64,000 nucleotides of DNA from QYOJ01 sp964616825 (GTDB lineage Bacteria; Bacteroidota; Bacteroidia; Bacteroidales; FEN-979), in contig CAZTSX010000001.1 of NCBI GenBank assembly GCA_964616825.1, positions 124,001-188,000 of the forward strand. Direction: 5' to 3'. Made by a program: the position numbers and the translations under genes. The stretch's first letter is position 1. Each line of letters opens with the position of its first letter. Positions 35,082 to 42,901 of this stretch are shown here, one piece after another. The notes below the pieces were generated by a model that was not told the origin of the DNA, did no database searches, and saw nothing but the letters and a program-made list of their open reading frames with translations.

Positions 35082-35612
35082 TTATGTTCCCATCTTTGAT
35101 CGACAGCTAAAACAAAGATTCAGACTTTTTTGATCAATATCTTCTACGTATGTGCTTGACCTCATTACACAGGATGGAATATGGCAGTGAATCAAGCCAA
35201 ACATATGTCCAAGTTCGTGGATTACCTCTTTTTTCAACCGTGCGTGCTGGATTTCATCATCTTTTTCCATTCCATATCGCTCATTTCCAAACCGGTATAG
35301 CGATGCAATTCCTGTTCGCCCATCTAAATATGCTTGCCCGAAAATATAGGTCAGAATGGGAATATAAAGATCCACGCTGAATAACCCAAGTGTTTTTACG
35401 TTGTCGGAAGAGAACGTAGAATCAACTTTCTTCAGTAAATCGTTCCCATTGTATTGTCGTCGCGTCGGATCATGAAAATTACTCAAATCCAGATGCCCCG
35501 TGATAATTTTCACCGGAGAGCTAAATTCGAGTGAGACTTCAGCCACTAGCTCCCCCAGAAAGTTCTGCTCAAAATAACCAAAAGAAATCAATGTGATAGG
35601 TTGCAGCTGCAT
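35082..35612 (-). CDS. amzA: Archaemetzincin-family zinc metalloprotease
   Basis: The 176-aa protein matches archaemetzincins: HELGHMFGLIHC holds the HExxHxxGxxH zinc site, with the conserved Cys right after it, followed by CVM and, 19 residues on, CFSC. This is the HExxHxxGxxHCx4CxMx17CxxC pattern of the family, with four Cys that bind a second zinc. The N-terminus starts MQLQPITLISFGYFEQNFL, a cytosolic protein without signal peptide. It is a small intracellular protease of unknown target. It does not seem linked to its neighbours. Confidence 0.92.
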   Translation of the reverse strand: MQLQPITLISFGYFEQNFLGELVAEVSLEFSSPVKIITGHLDLSNFHDPTRRQYNGNDLLKKVDSTFSSDNVKTLGLFSVDLYIPILTYIFGQAYLDGRTGIASLYRFGNERYGMEKDDEIQHARLKKEVIHELGHMFGLIHCHIPSCVMRSSTYVEDIDQKSLNLCFSCRSKMGT

Positions 35613-35665
35613 TCAAACAGAACTTAATTGATTGGTGTTGATTAGAATGGATTATTTTATGATTA

Positions 35666-37006
35666 TCAATCTGCAGGTTTTAATCCGTATTTTTTAATTT
35701 TATTATAAAGAGTCACCCTGTCCACTTTTAACGCTTTTGCAGACCGGGTAATATTCCAACCGTACTTAGTGAGGATTTGATGAATATGGAGTTTTTCATT
35801 ATCTTCAAGACTCTCAACTGAGTTATCGATCATGCTTTTACCCAATGGAAGATCTTTGAGGCGGATCTCCTTCCCGTTACCAATCACGATGGCACGCTCA
35901 ATCATATTTTCCAGCTCCCTGACATTGCCTGGGAAATCAAACTCCTGGATCCGTTTCAATGCTCCGGAATCAATCGGAATGGGAGGTTTGTTCATGGAGA
36001 TACAGTATTTTTTAATGAAATAATCCACGAGCATGGGAATATCCTCAATCCGTTCACGCAAGGGTGGAATATTGATATTCACAACATTCAGCCTGTAATA
36101 GAGGTCCTCACGAAAGGTTCCTTTCTCTACCATGCTTTTCAGATTCCTGTTGGTCGCACAGATGACCCTGAAATCAGAAGTAATTTCCTTGTTCCCACCT
36201 ACTCTCGTAAAACTTTTTGATTCCAGCACCCGTAGTAATTCTATCTGCATTTTCGGGGAAATGGTGGCAATCTCGTCCAGAAAAATTGTTCCCCCATCCG
36301 CCATTTCAAACCTACCTTTACGGTTATACATGGCTCCGGTAAAAGCTCCTTTTTCGTGTCCGAAAAGTTCACTCTCCAGTAAACTCTCTGTCAATGCGCC
36401 ACAATGAACACTCACAAGAGGAAAAAATTTACGCTGAGAATTGGCATGGATCGCTTTGGCAATGAGCTCTTTCCCCGTACCACTCTCGCCTGTAATAATC
36501 ACCGAGGAATCCGACTGAGCTACGTGTTCAACCTGCTTCAGGACTTTTATCATCGCTTTGCTGTTGCCAATCAGGTCCTCCACATTCTCCAAAGAAATAA
36601 CCTTCTCCTTTAGGGCTACATTCTCTTCTGTTAACTGAATCTGCTTTGAAGCGTTCCTGATCAGATGCGACAAATCATCAGGATCAAAAGGTTTTGTTAT
36701 ATAATCATAAGCCCCGTCTTTTAATGCCTGAACCGCAGTATCCACAGTCGCAAATGCGGTCATGACAATCACAACTGAATCTTTTTTTAAGGACTTTATT
36801 CTTCTGAGCATCTCCAGTCCATCCATCCCGGGCATTTTAACATCTGCCAGAATGATATCGAAATGATCAGACTCAAGCATCGACAACGCTTTTTTTGCAT
36901 GTTCTGCACGTTCGACGCGATAACCGTCCTCAAGGAACCAGTTATACAACGAATCTCTGACGGATTCTTCATCGTCAACGATTAGTAATGAAATCTTTTT
37001 TGCCAT
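35666..37006 (-). CDS. Sigma54-dependent response regulator (NtrC/ZraR type)
   Basis: The 446-aa protein has a receiver domain (residues 1-120; phosphoacceptor Asp in FDIILADVKMPGMDG), a sigma54-interaction AAA+ domain (about 140-380) with Walker A ITGESGTGKELIAK, the GAFTGA loop that contacts sigma54, Walker B GGTIFLDEIATI, and a C-terminal Fis-type helix-turn-helix (GWNITRSAKALKVDRVTLYNKIKKYGL). It is the partner of the kinase whose stop lies 3 nt upstream of its start; AGGAG precedes its ATG. The only clear sigma54-like promoter in the region is 42645-42661, ahead of the GcvH-like/HybA/HybB operon, which is therefore the likely target. Confidence 0.95.
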   Translation of the reverse strand: MAKKISLLIVDDEESVRDSLYNWFLEDGYRVERAEHAKKALSMLESDHFDIILADVKMPGMDGLEMLRRIKSLKKDSVVIVMTAFATVDTAVQALKDGAYDYITKPFDPDDLSHLIRNASKQIQLTEENVALKEKVISLENVEDLIGNSKAMIKVLKQVEHVAQSDSSVIITGESGTGKELIAKAIHANSQRKFFPLVSVHCGALTESLLESELFGHEKGAFTGAMYNRKGRFEMADGGTIFLDEIATISPKMQIELLRVLESKSFTRVGGNKEITSDFRVICATNRNLKSMVEKGTFREDLYYRLNVVNINIPPLRERIEDIPMLVDYFIKKYCISMNKPPIPIDSGALKRIQEFDFPGNVRELENMIERAIVIGNGKEIRLKDLPLGKSMIDNSVESLEDNEKLHIHQILTKYGWNITRSAKALKVDRVTLYNKIKKYGLKPAD

Positions 37007-37009
37007 TAG

Positions 37010-38689
37010 TTAGTCTCCTTTATTCCTTATTACCGGTAACGTAAGTGAAATGGTCGTACCTTCCCCAAGCTCCGATTTTACGACAATTTGTCCATTGTGG
37101 CTATTTACGATACCAAGTACAATGGACAATCCCAGGCCGATGCCACTTGCACCCTGTTTGGTTGAAAAGAAAGGTTCCATGATATGCGGGATGTCTTCCT
37201 GGGCAACACCTGATCCGTTATCAATGATCTCCAGGTTTATGGTTTTGTCATCAGGATTAGACGTTTTTATTACGATTTCACCATTCTCTTGAGTTGCTTC
37301 AGAGGCATTGACAAGGATCGCTACACAAGCTTGTTTGATCTGATTCGAACTACAGCTAATCAAATCTGACGTTGCGTTAAAGTCTTTGATGAAGTGGATG
37401 TTGGCGATTTTTATCGGATGCGCCATTAAATCATAGGTTTCCTGTAAGATTTTATGAAGGTGTACCGCTTTGAAATCATCTTGATCCGTCTTGGAAAAAT
37501 CAAGCAAGCCTTTGACGATATCTCCGCAGCGTTTCGTCTCCATTTCGATCAGTTTCAAATGCCTGAGAATAGACTCCTTTTTTGTGGGTTCCAGATCCAG
37601 ATTACCGAGTTGTTTGGATACAAGTTTTGAGTAAGTAAGAATGCCTGACAGCGGATTATTGATCTCATGGGCTACAGATAAAGATAATCTTCCAAGAGAA
37701 GCGATCCGCTCAATATGAATCATTTCATTTTGAACTTCCCCTAACTCTTCCGTCTTTTTCTGAACTTTGTATTCAAGTTGCTGCGACCAGTTTTGCAATT
37801 CGGTTGTTGCCGATTGCAACTTATCAAGCATATCATTAAATGCGTGAGAAACCATTCGCATGTCTTCCAACTGACCGTCTTTTATTATCAACCGGGTACT
37901 TTTGTCCCCTTTTGTCACATCCTCGCTGGCTTTGATGATAGCAGTCAGGGGTTTTTTAATTTTTATTCTGGTGAAGAAAATTAAAGAAGATACCAGGAGA
38001 AAAGTCATCGCGATTGATATGAAGAGAAAATCTCTTAACGACTCACTGAGGGCTGCATCCAGGTTTGCCAGCGGGATTCTGATGACGAGCGAACCGAGCA
38101 CATCATCACTCGCCTGATGAGCATGACATGAGCTCTCGTAGCAGGATCTTTGATTCATGATGGGCGATCTGATCAACAGATGTCGGCAATTGCTGTCTCT
38201 TTTGTTCATTTTACATTCATTGTCAATATCGATGATTCGATATGACTTCTCAGTTCTGGGAAACATCTCTTCCAGATTTGTATGGCAATATTTGCAATTT
38301 GGATTATTGTGGCCTACAGTATCGTCAGCAAATGATGAATAAACAAGGTTATTCTCCTCATCATACATATTCACATCATCGATGCCTGGCATGGTATTAA
38401 TGATATCAAGGGAACTTTGCAGATCTTCTTTGTCGTTTTCTAGCATGGAGCGATACAAAGCCCCTTCCACAAGGAGACCGATATTGGTTCCGTTCTGACG
38501 AAAGACACTTTTCATATATTCTTCGTTTACAGACCTGAAGATGAGCCAAAACGCTACAAACAGAAAAACAGACAAGATCGTGATAATGTAAACCACCCGT
38601 CCATAAATCGAGGAATGAAATTTCAGATATTTCTCAGGCAAAGAACCGAGTGAAGGTTTTTTGCGCCCGTTATTCTTAAACGCTGCCAT
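37010..38689 (-). CDS. Sensor histidine kinase with periplasmic haem c-like motifs
   Basis: The 559-aa kinase has a first helix (RVVYIITILSVFLFVAFWLIF, about 31-51), a periplasmic domain of about 165 residues, a second helix (FLFISIAMTFLLVSSLIFF), a HAMP-like linker, HisKA with the phosphorylated His in SLSVAHEINNPLSGILTYSKL and a HATPase domain (IDNGSGV, GIGLGLSIV). The periplasmic domain contains CKYCH (about 132), a true CxxCH haem c motif, and CYESSCHAH, a CX4CH site. It could bind one or two c-type haems and sense redox state, oxygen or nitric oxide. It signals to the sigma54 regulator encoded immediately downstream. Confidence 0.9.
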   Translation of the reverse strand: MAAFKNNGRKKPSLGSLPEKYLKFHSSIYGRVVYIITILSVFLFVAFWLIFRSVNEEYMKSVFRQNGTNIGLLVEGALYRSMLENDKEDLQSSLDIINTMPGIDDVNMYDEENNLVYSSFADDTVGHNNPNCKYCHTNLEEMFPRTEKSYRIIDIDNECKMNKRDSNCRHLLIRSPIMNQRSCYESSCHAHQASDDVLGSLVIRIPLANLDAALSESLRDFLFISIAMTFLLVSSLIFFTRIKIKKPLTAIIKASEDVTKGDKSTRLIIKDGQLEDMRMVSHAFNDMLDKLQSATTELQNWSQQLEYKVQKKTEELGEVQNEMIHIERIASLGRLSLSVAHEINNPLSGILTYSKLVSKQLGNLDLEPTKKESILRHLKLIEMETKRCGDIVKGLLDFSKTDQDDFKAVHLHKILQETYDLMAHPIKIANIHFIKDFNATSDLISCSSNQIKQACVAILVNASEATQENGEIVIKTSNPDDKTINLEIIDNGSGVAQEDIPHIMEPFFSTKQGASGIGLGLSIVLGIVNSHNGQIVVKSELGEGTTISLTLPVIRNKGD

Positions 38690-38740
38690 AGTCAGATTCC
38701 CGTTTCGGGTTTGGGTAGCTAATTAGCCATGAAAGATAAA

Positions 38741-38769
38741 AAAAAATGGTGAGTTAACACCATTTTTTT
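38741..38769 (-). terminator. Rho-independent terminator at the end of the GcvH-like/HybA/HybB operon
   Basis: AAAATGGTG and CACCATTTT make a 9-bp stem with an AGTTAA loop. A-tract and T-tract flank it on both sides, so it works in either direction. It separates the operon from the kinase gene. Confidence 0.85.
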
Positions 38770-38775
38770 CTTTTC

Positions 38776-39495
38776 TCATGATGTGTGATCCAGAAAATCC
38801 TTCTGGAAATCCTCCCATACTTCATTGGGAAGATGCGAAAGGGTATTGTCACGCAATTCACCACCATCCTGGAGTATGACCAAAGCGGGCTCAGATGAAT
38901 GCTTTTTCATCGACACAGCAAGAAAATCTTTGAATCTCTCCAACTCCTTCTTTGACCAGCTTGTTGCTTTTTCAGCAAGGTAGTAAGATTTGGTTTCTGC
39001 CATCCAGTTGGATGGCTTTATTTGATAAAGCCACCCCTCCTTGTATGGATCATCATTCAGGAGTTCGGGGCTCCCTGTAAGTTCTGAATTTGCATCCAGA
39101 ATTGTTCCCGATATAGGGGAAAATATCCTTAGATGCTTGCCTTCCTGATGGATCTCCGTAAGCAGATCTCCTTTTCGAATGATTTCGCCAGGGGAAATAA
39201 ACTTGCTGAATTTAACCTCTCCGGTAATGTGCTGGAGCAGATCATCAACTCCCACTCTGGCGGCCCCGGACTCTTCCAGATGTGTCCAGGTATGGTTTTT
39301 ACTGTAAAATAGTCCCTGGGGAATTCTCAGCATGCTGGCGGAGAGATTGTCAAAGACTTTTTGAATCTGTTTTCTAATTCCTACCTGTTTGGTTGATATC
39401 TTCCAGAAAACAATCAGAAGTATCAGATATCCAATTACAAATATATACTCCATTCCCTTTGTATCGAAAATATCTATTCTACTGAAACCTTCCAT
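38776..39495 (-). CDS. GcvH-like (glycine cleavage H-type) membrane protein, paralogue 2
   Basis: The 239-aa protein has one N-terminal helix (GMEYIFVIGYLILLIVFWKI) and then an H-protein-like domain: LFYSKNHTWTHLEESGAARVGVDDLLQHITGEV, a turn GEIIRKGDLLTEIHQEGKHLRIFSPISG and NDDPYKEGWLYQIKPSNW. In an ungapped comparison with E. coli GcvH over the 28 residues to SPVSG, the lipoyl-lysine position is Gly here and the Lys is displaced by one. A C-terminal region ending in ILQDGGELRDNT and WEDFQ is shared with the paralogue at 41660. It is the last gene of the operon, with AAGGAGG before its ATG. Confidence 0.8.
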   Translation of the reverse strand: MEGFSRIDIFDTKGMEYIFVIGYLILLIVFWKISTKQVGIRKQIQKVFDNLSASMLRIPQGLFYSKNHTWTHLEESGAARVGVDDLLQHITGEVKFSKFISPGEIIRKGDLLTEIHQEGKHLRIFSPISGTILDANSELTGSPELLNDDPYKEGWLYQIKPSNWMAETKSYYLAEKATSWSKKELERFKDFLAVSMKKHSSEPALVILQDGGELRDNTLSHLPNEVWEDFQKDFLDHTS

Positions 39496-39537
39496 TTTTT
39501 CCTCCTTTTTCTTATGATGAATAAATGTTTTTTATTT

Positions 39538-40740
39538 CTAATGTGCGACAGCCCATGAGGGCGATTTCTGGTAGACGGGCATTCTCCTGATGATCCACCT
39601 GAATACCAGGATTTGCACAAAAATGACTGCTACACTTACCACAACCTCTTGCCAGGTAGGATAGTGAATCGTTTTATCATACCATTGATAAGCAATGGTC
39701 GAGATATTCAATCTGTTTAAAATAATTCCAATGATTGCCATGATGGCTGCAGTCCGAACCAACAGCAGATTTTGTCGCCTGAATCCAAACAGGAAGATGA
39801 TGCATGGGATCATGACAAATCCAATCACCTCCACAACATACCAATACCACCAGGAATCAGTGATGAATCTATAGTTTTTGCCATGCACGAAGACCAACGC
39901 AGTCATGAAGAGGTAGACAAACATAGTTACCGTACAGACCCTGGCAAAACTTATAATTATATTACCATGGGAGTTTTTATGCAGTAACGACATATCTTCT
40001 TTATAAACTCGCTGGTTGATTGTTTCCATGATGATAACCAGAGAAAGCCCGGCAAAAATGCTGGATATAAAGAACAGGATTGGGATAAACTCCGAATACC
40101 ATAATGGATGAATCTTCGGCTTGGCCATCAAAAAGAGTGCTCCAAGTCCGGATTGATGTAATGTCGACAATGCAATACCAAAGATCACTACCGCGAGGGT
40201 CATTGAAACAGCGGTTTTCCGCCATCGTTTCAGAGAAGCCCATTCTGTTATTGTCGGACTGAACTCGATGAATAAAGAGATCATGTATAAAATAAAATGC
40301 CAGGCGACCAGGAAAAGCACGGAGCTGATCCCGAACGAATTGCCAATGATCGGATTGATCACTTTCCAGGGACGACCCAGGTCGAGCAGCAGAGCGCCGG
40401 CATAGAATATATAAGCCAGGAGAGCATAAAGTACAGTAGCCCTCACGACCGGTCGGTATTTCTCCATGCCCAGGATATATACCATGAAAGTGACTACAAA
40501 AGCGCCTCCTGCAAAAGCGACCCCGGTGATCACATTGAAATTAATCCAGAGCCCCCAGGGCATCTCCTGGGAACCATGTGTGACTGCACCCAATCCATCT
40601 TTGAAGCGGATGACCAGGATAACAATGGCAACCAGAATAGTGATAGCAGAGATCACATTGAATGGTGTGATGATCTTTCCTCTCGGTTTTAACTGATTTA
40701 TAATGAAAGGAAAAAAACCAGTATGTTGTTCGTTGCTCAT
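39538..40740 (-). CDS. HybB/NrfD-family quinone-interacting membrane protein
   Basis: The 400-aa protein has about ten helices and is clearly of the HybB branch of NrfD/PsrC proteins: LKPRGKIITPFNVISAIT, FKDGLGAVTHGSQEMPWGLWINFNVITGVAFAGGAFVV and LLDLGRPWKVINPIIGNSFGISSVLF. HybB passes electrons and protons between quinone and the iron-sulfur protein of hydrogenase 2. Its gene overlaps the HybA-like gene by 4 nt. No hydrogenase large or small subunit or molybdopterin enzyme is nearby, so the source or sink of electrons is open. Confidence 0.92.
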   Translation of the reverse strand: MSNEQHTGFFPFIINQLKPRGKIITPFNVISAITILVAIVILVIRFKDGLGAVTHGSQEMPWGLWINFNVITGVAFAGGAFVVTFMVYILGMEKYRPVVRATVLYALLAYIFYAGALLLDLGRPWKVINPIIGNSFGISSVLFLVAWHFILYMISLFIEFSPTITEWASLKRWRKTAVSMTLAVVIFGIALSTLHQSGLGALFLMAKPKIHPLWYSEFIPILFFISSIFAGLSLVIIMETINQRVYKEDMSLLHKNSHGNIIISFARVCTVTMFVYLFMTALVFVHGKNYRFITDSWWYWYVVEVIGFVMIPCIIFLFGFRRQNLLLVRTAAIMAIIGIILNRLNISTIAYQWYDKTIHYPTWQEVVVSVAVIFVQILVFRWIIRRMPVYQKSPSWAVAH

Positions 40741-41612
40741 GACTGTTCCTCCTTCTCTTTTTGGACTTTTCTTTTTCGTTCATTCCATGAGCTATTCAGA
40801 CCCAGTAAAAAAGCAGGCCAAAGGAGCAGAACAGCTGGAACAGAATAGAGAAACGTCTTGTTATATTCAGGATACGATGTTGTTCCAAGGTCTTTCCTGA
40901 ACCCCAGTTCTTCGAATGGAACAGATGCAATGGTTAACAACCCGGTGCCACCCACTTCATGCTCACCATAAATCGCGTGATTATATTTTTCGGGTTCAGC
41001 ACAAATCCGGCTTTTGGCAATCTCAATCAGATCTCTTCGTTTACCGTAAAGGAGAGCTTCCGGAGGGCAAACATCGACACACGCCGGTTTTTCTCCTTCC
41101 TTGATAAGTTCATAGCACATCCGGCATTTTTGAATTTTCGGATTCGGATTGTCGTATTCAAACTTTGGCATATCAAACGGACAGGAGATCATGCAGGACC
41201 GGCAACCCATGCATTTATTTTCCCTCCAGATCACAGGGCCTTCTTCTGTTTTCAACATGGCTCTTGTCAGACATGCCGATGCACAAGCGGGCTCATTGCA
41301 ATGATTACACGACAACCTGGCATACTGATCTCCTTTGGACGTAGGATAGGAGTTCATCATAACACGTTGTGTGTCAGTTGTTTTTTTAATTACTCCAGGC
41401 ACAATTGCCTCTGTTGGGTACGGTAACCCGTACTGTTCAGCACAGGCAAATTCGCAACTTTGACAACCCACACAAAGTGTTGAATCATATAAAATCCCGT
41501 TGAATTCTATATCGCTCTTTTGATCCGGTGTGGACCCAAAGCTCTTGCCTATGGTTAATGTAGCCCCGGCAACTCCCAGGGTTTTTAAAAAGCCTCGTCG
41601 GTCTAAACGCAT
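40737..41612 (-). CDS. HybA-like 4Fe-4S ferredoxin with TAT signal and membrane anchor
   Basis: The 291-aa protein starts MRLDRRGFLKTLGVAGATL, a TAT signal, so it is folded in the cytoplasm and exported to the periplasmic side. Four iron-sulfur motifs follow: CVGCQSCEFAC, CNHCNEPACASAC, CMGCRSCMISC and CRMCYEL...CVDVCPPEA. A C-terminal helix (FLYSVPAVLLLWPAFLLGL) anchors it. It is the electron-transfer partner of the HybB-like subunit, whose gene overlaps it by 4 nt. Confidence 0.93.
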   Translation of the reverse strand: MRLDRRGFLKTLGVAGATLTIGKSFGSTPDQKSDIEFNGILYDSTLCVGCQSCEFACAEQYGLPYPTEAIVPGVIKKTTDTQRVMMNSYPTSKGDQYARLSCNHCNEPACASACLTRAMLKTEEGPVIWRENKCMGCRSCMISCPFDMPKFEYDNPNPKIQKCRMCYELIKEGEKPACVDVCPPEALLYGKRRDLIEIAKSRICAEPEKYNHAIYGEHEVGGTGLLTIASVPFEELGFRKDLGTTSYPEYNKTFLYSVPAVLLLWPAFLLGLNSSWNERKRKVQKEKEEQS

Positions 41613-41659
41613 AATTAGTGGTTTTAGATAATAATTAAAACGCTGGTTTTTTATTGTCT

Positions 41660-42598
41660 CTATTTGGATGTATCAATAAATTGTGTTTGAAAATCTTCCC
41701 ATACATTGGGCCCTAGCTCTGCCAGAATGCCATCTTTAAGTTCTCCACCATCCTGCAGGACAATGTGAGCATAGTTGACGTTATCTCCTTTTACAGAAAG
41801 AGCAAGAAAATCCTTTAACCGGGAAAATTCATTCTTTAGCCACTCTTTATATTTTTCTCCCATGAGCAAAAACCGAAGCTCTCTTGTCCAATTTGTAGGT
41901 TCTATCAGATAGACCCAGCCGTTGGAATAGGGGGAAGAGTTGATTATGGATGTTTTTTCAGATAATATATGGTTGTAATCTTTAATGATTCCGGAGATGG
42001 GCGCATAAATATCCAGCTGTTTGCCCTGCTGAATGATAGAAAAAAGCTGTTCACCCTTTTTTACTTTCTCCCCGGGATTTTTCATCTCGACACGTGTAAG
42101 GGATCCGGTAGTATGTTGAAGAAAATCATCTATCCCTACCCTGACAGTTCCATTTTTTTCCATGAAAGCCCACGTATGTGTTTTGTCAAAATAGAGACCA
42201 TTAGGTACTTCAACCGTATTTTCATCAAACACAGCAGAAGAGGCTGTTGCGGTAACCAGTTCTGCTTCTATTTTCTCGCGTTTGTGCCGAGCTACTGCTT
42301 TTGTGATCATATAGGCCAGTATGAATGGTATTAAAGCGATGATGATCATGGAGAAGATAGATAACCCATGTAATTTATTGGTAAAGAATCCTGTATTGAC
42401 CGGGATACCTGCCTTCTTCACGTTTCCAAATTGGCTGCTCTGCAGTTGCTTGAGTGGATAGAACTCGGGCGTGTCCGGAACCTCTATGGAACTTTCAGTA
42501 ATACGGTTGTTTTCGATTGCCGGGTTGTTGCTGCTATAACTTGTGTCACTGCAGAAGAGAAAGAATAGCCCGATGAATAATAAGATCATTGTTTTCAT
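41660..42598 (-). CDS. GcvH-like (glycine cleavage H-type) membrane protein, paralogue 1
   Basis: The 312-aa protein has a signal peptide (MKTMILLFIGLFFLFCSDTS), a hydrophobic helix (IFSMIIIALIPFILAYMITK near 82-101) and a C-terminal H-protein-like domain: FDKTHTWAFMEKNGTVRVGIDDFLQHTTGSL, GEKVKKGEQLFSIIQQGKQLDIYAPISG, NSSPYSNGWVYLIEPTNW. The lipoyl-lysine position of GcvH is Gly and the next residue is Lys, as in paralogue 2. The C-terminal ILQDGGELKDG and NVWEDFQ segment is shared with it. It is the first gene of the operon, 47 nt before the HybA-like gene. The role is unknown; a role in assembly or electron transfer of the complex is inference. Confidence 0.8.
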   Translation of the reverse strand: MKTMILLFIGLFFLFCSDTSYSSNNPAIENNRITESSIEVPDTPEFYPLKQLQSSQFGNVKKAGIPVNTGFFTNKLHGLSIFSMIIIALIPFILAYMITKAVARHKREKIEAELVTATASSAVFDENTVEVPNGLYFDKTHTWAFMEKNGTVRVGIDDFLQHTTGSLTRVEMKNPGEKVKKGEQLFSIIQQGKQLDIYAPISGIIKDYNHILSEKTSIINSSPYSNGWVYLIEPTNWTRELRFLLMGEKYKEWLKNEFSRLKDFLALSVKGDNVNYAHIVLQDGGELKDGILAELGPNVWEDFQTQFIDTSK

Positions 42599-42644
42599 AG
42601 CTTGTTGATTTTAAAATGAAGTGATGCCATCGCAGTAACTACTA

Positions 42645-42661
42645 TTCAATTACTGTGCCAA
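42645..42661 (-). promoter_or_regulatory. Sigma54-like promoter of the GcvH-like/HybA/HybB operon
   Basis: The minus strand reads TTGGCACAGTAATTGAA, matching TGGCACN5TTGCW with GG and the GA of the -12 element separated by the required 10 nt; the only mismatch is TTGA for TTGC. A start site near 42634 would leave a leader of about 36 nt before the gene at 42598. The regulator encoded at 35666-37006 is a sigma54 activator. Confidence 0.6.
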
Positions 42662-42713
42662 ACCAAAAAACACTGATGTATAATAGTGAAAATCAGGATG
42701 TTACAAGGGCATA

Positions 42714-42844
42714 TGTTGAAAAAATATGCGACACGAAGTGTTGAATATTTCAACATTGATCCAGAATGTGCCATGCAAGATCCTGATAATCAATCTCTAT
42801 ACAAAGATTGTTGAATATATTTACATCTGTTGAAAAACACAACA
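42714..42844 (-). promoter_or_regulatory. Three 17-bp TGTTGAA elements, candidate enhancer sites
   Basis: TGTTGAATATTTCAACA (42739-42755) is a perfect inverted repeat. TGTTGAATATATTTACA (42809-42825) and TGTTGAAAAACACAACA (42828-42844) are degenerate copies with the same length and left arm. A half site TGTTGAA lies at 42714. They fall about 80-210 nt upstream of the sigma54 start, as expected for enhancer-binding activator sites. The 42599-42901 spacer holds no gene. Confidence 0.6.
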
Positions 42845-42901
42845 GTAAGAAAAAGTAAAGATTCGTTACACCGGGGAAAAGAGCCTATCGGGAAAGTTGT
42901 T

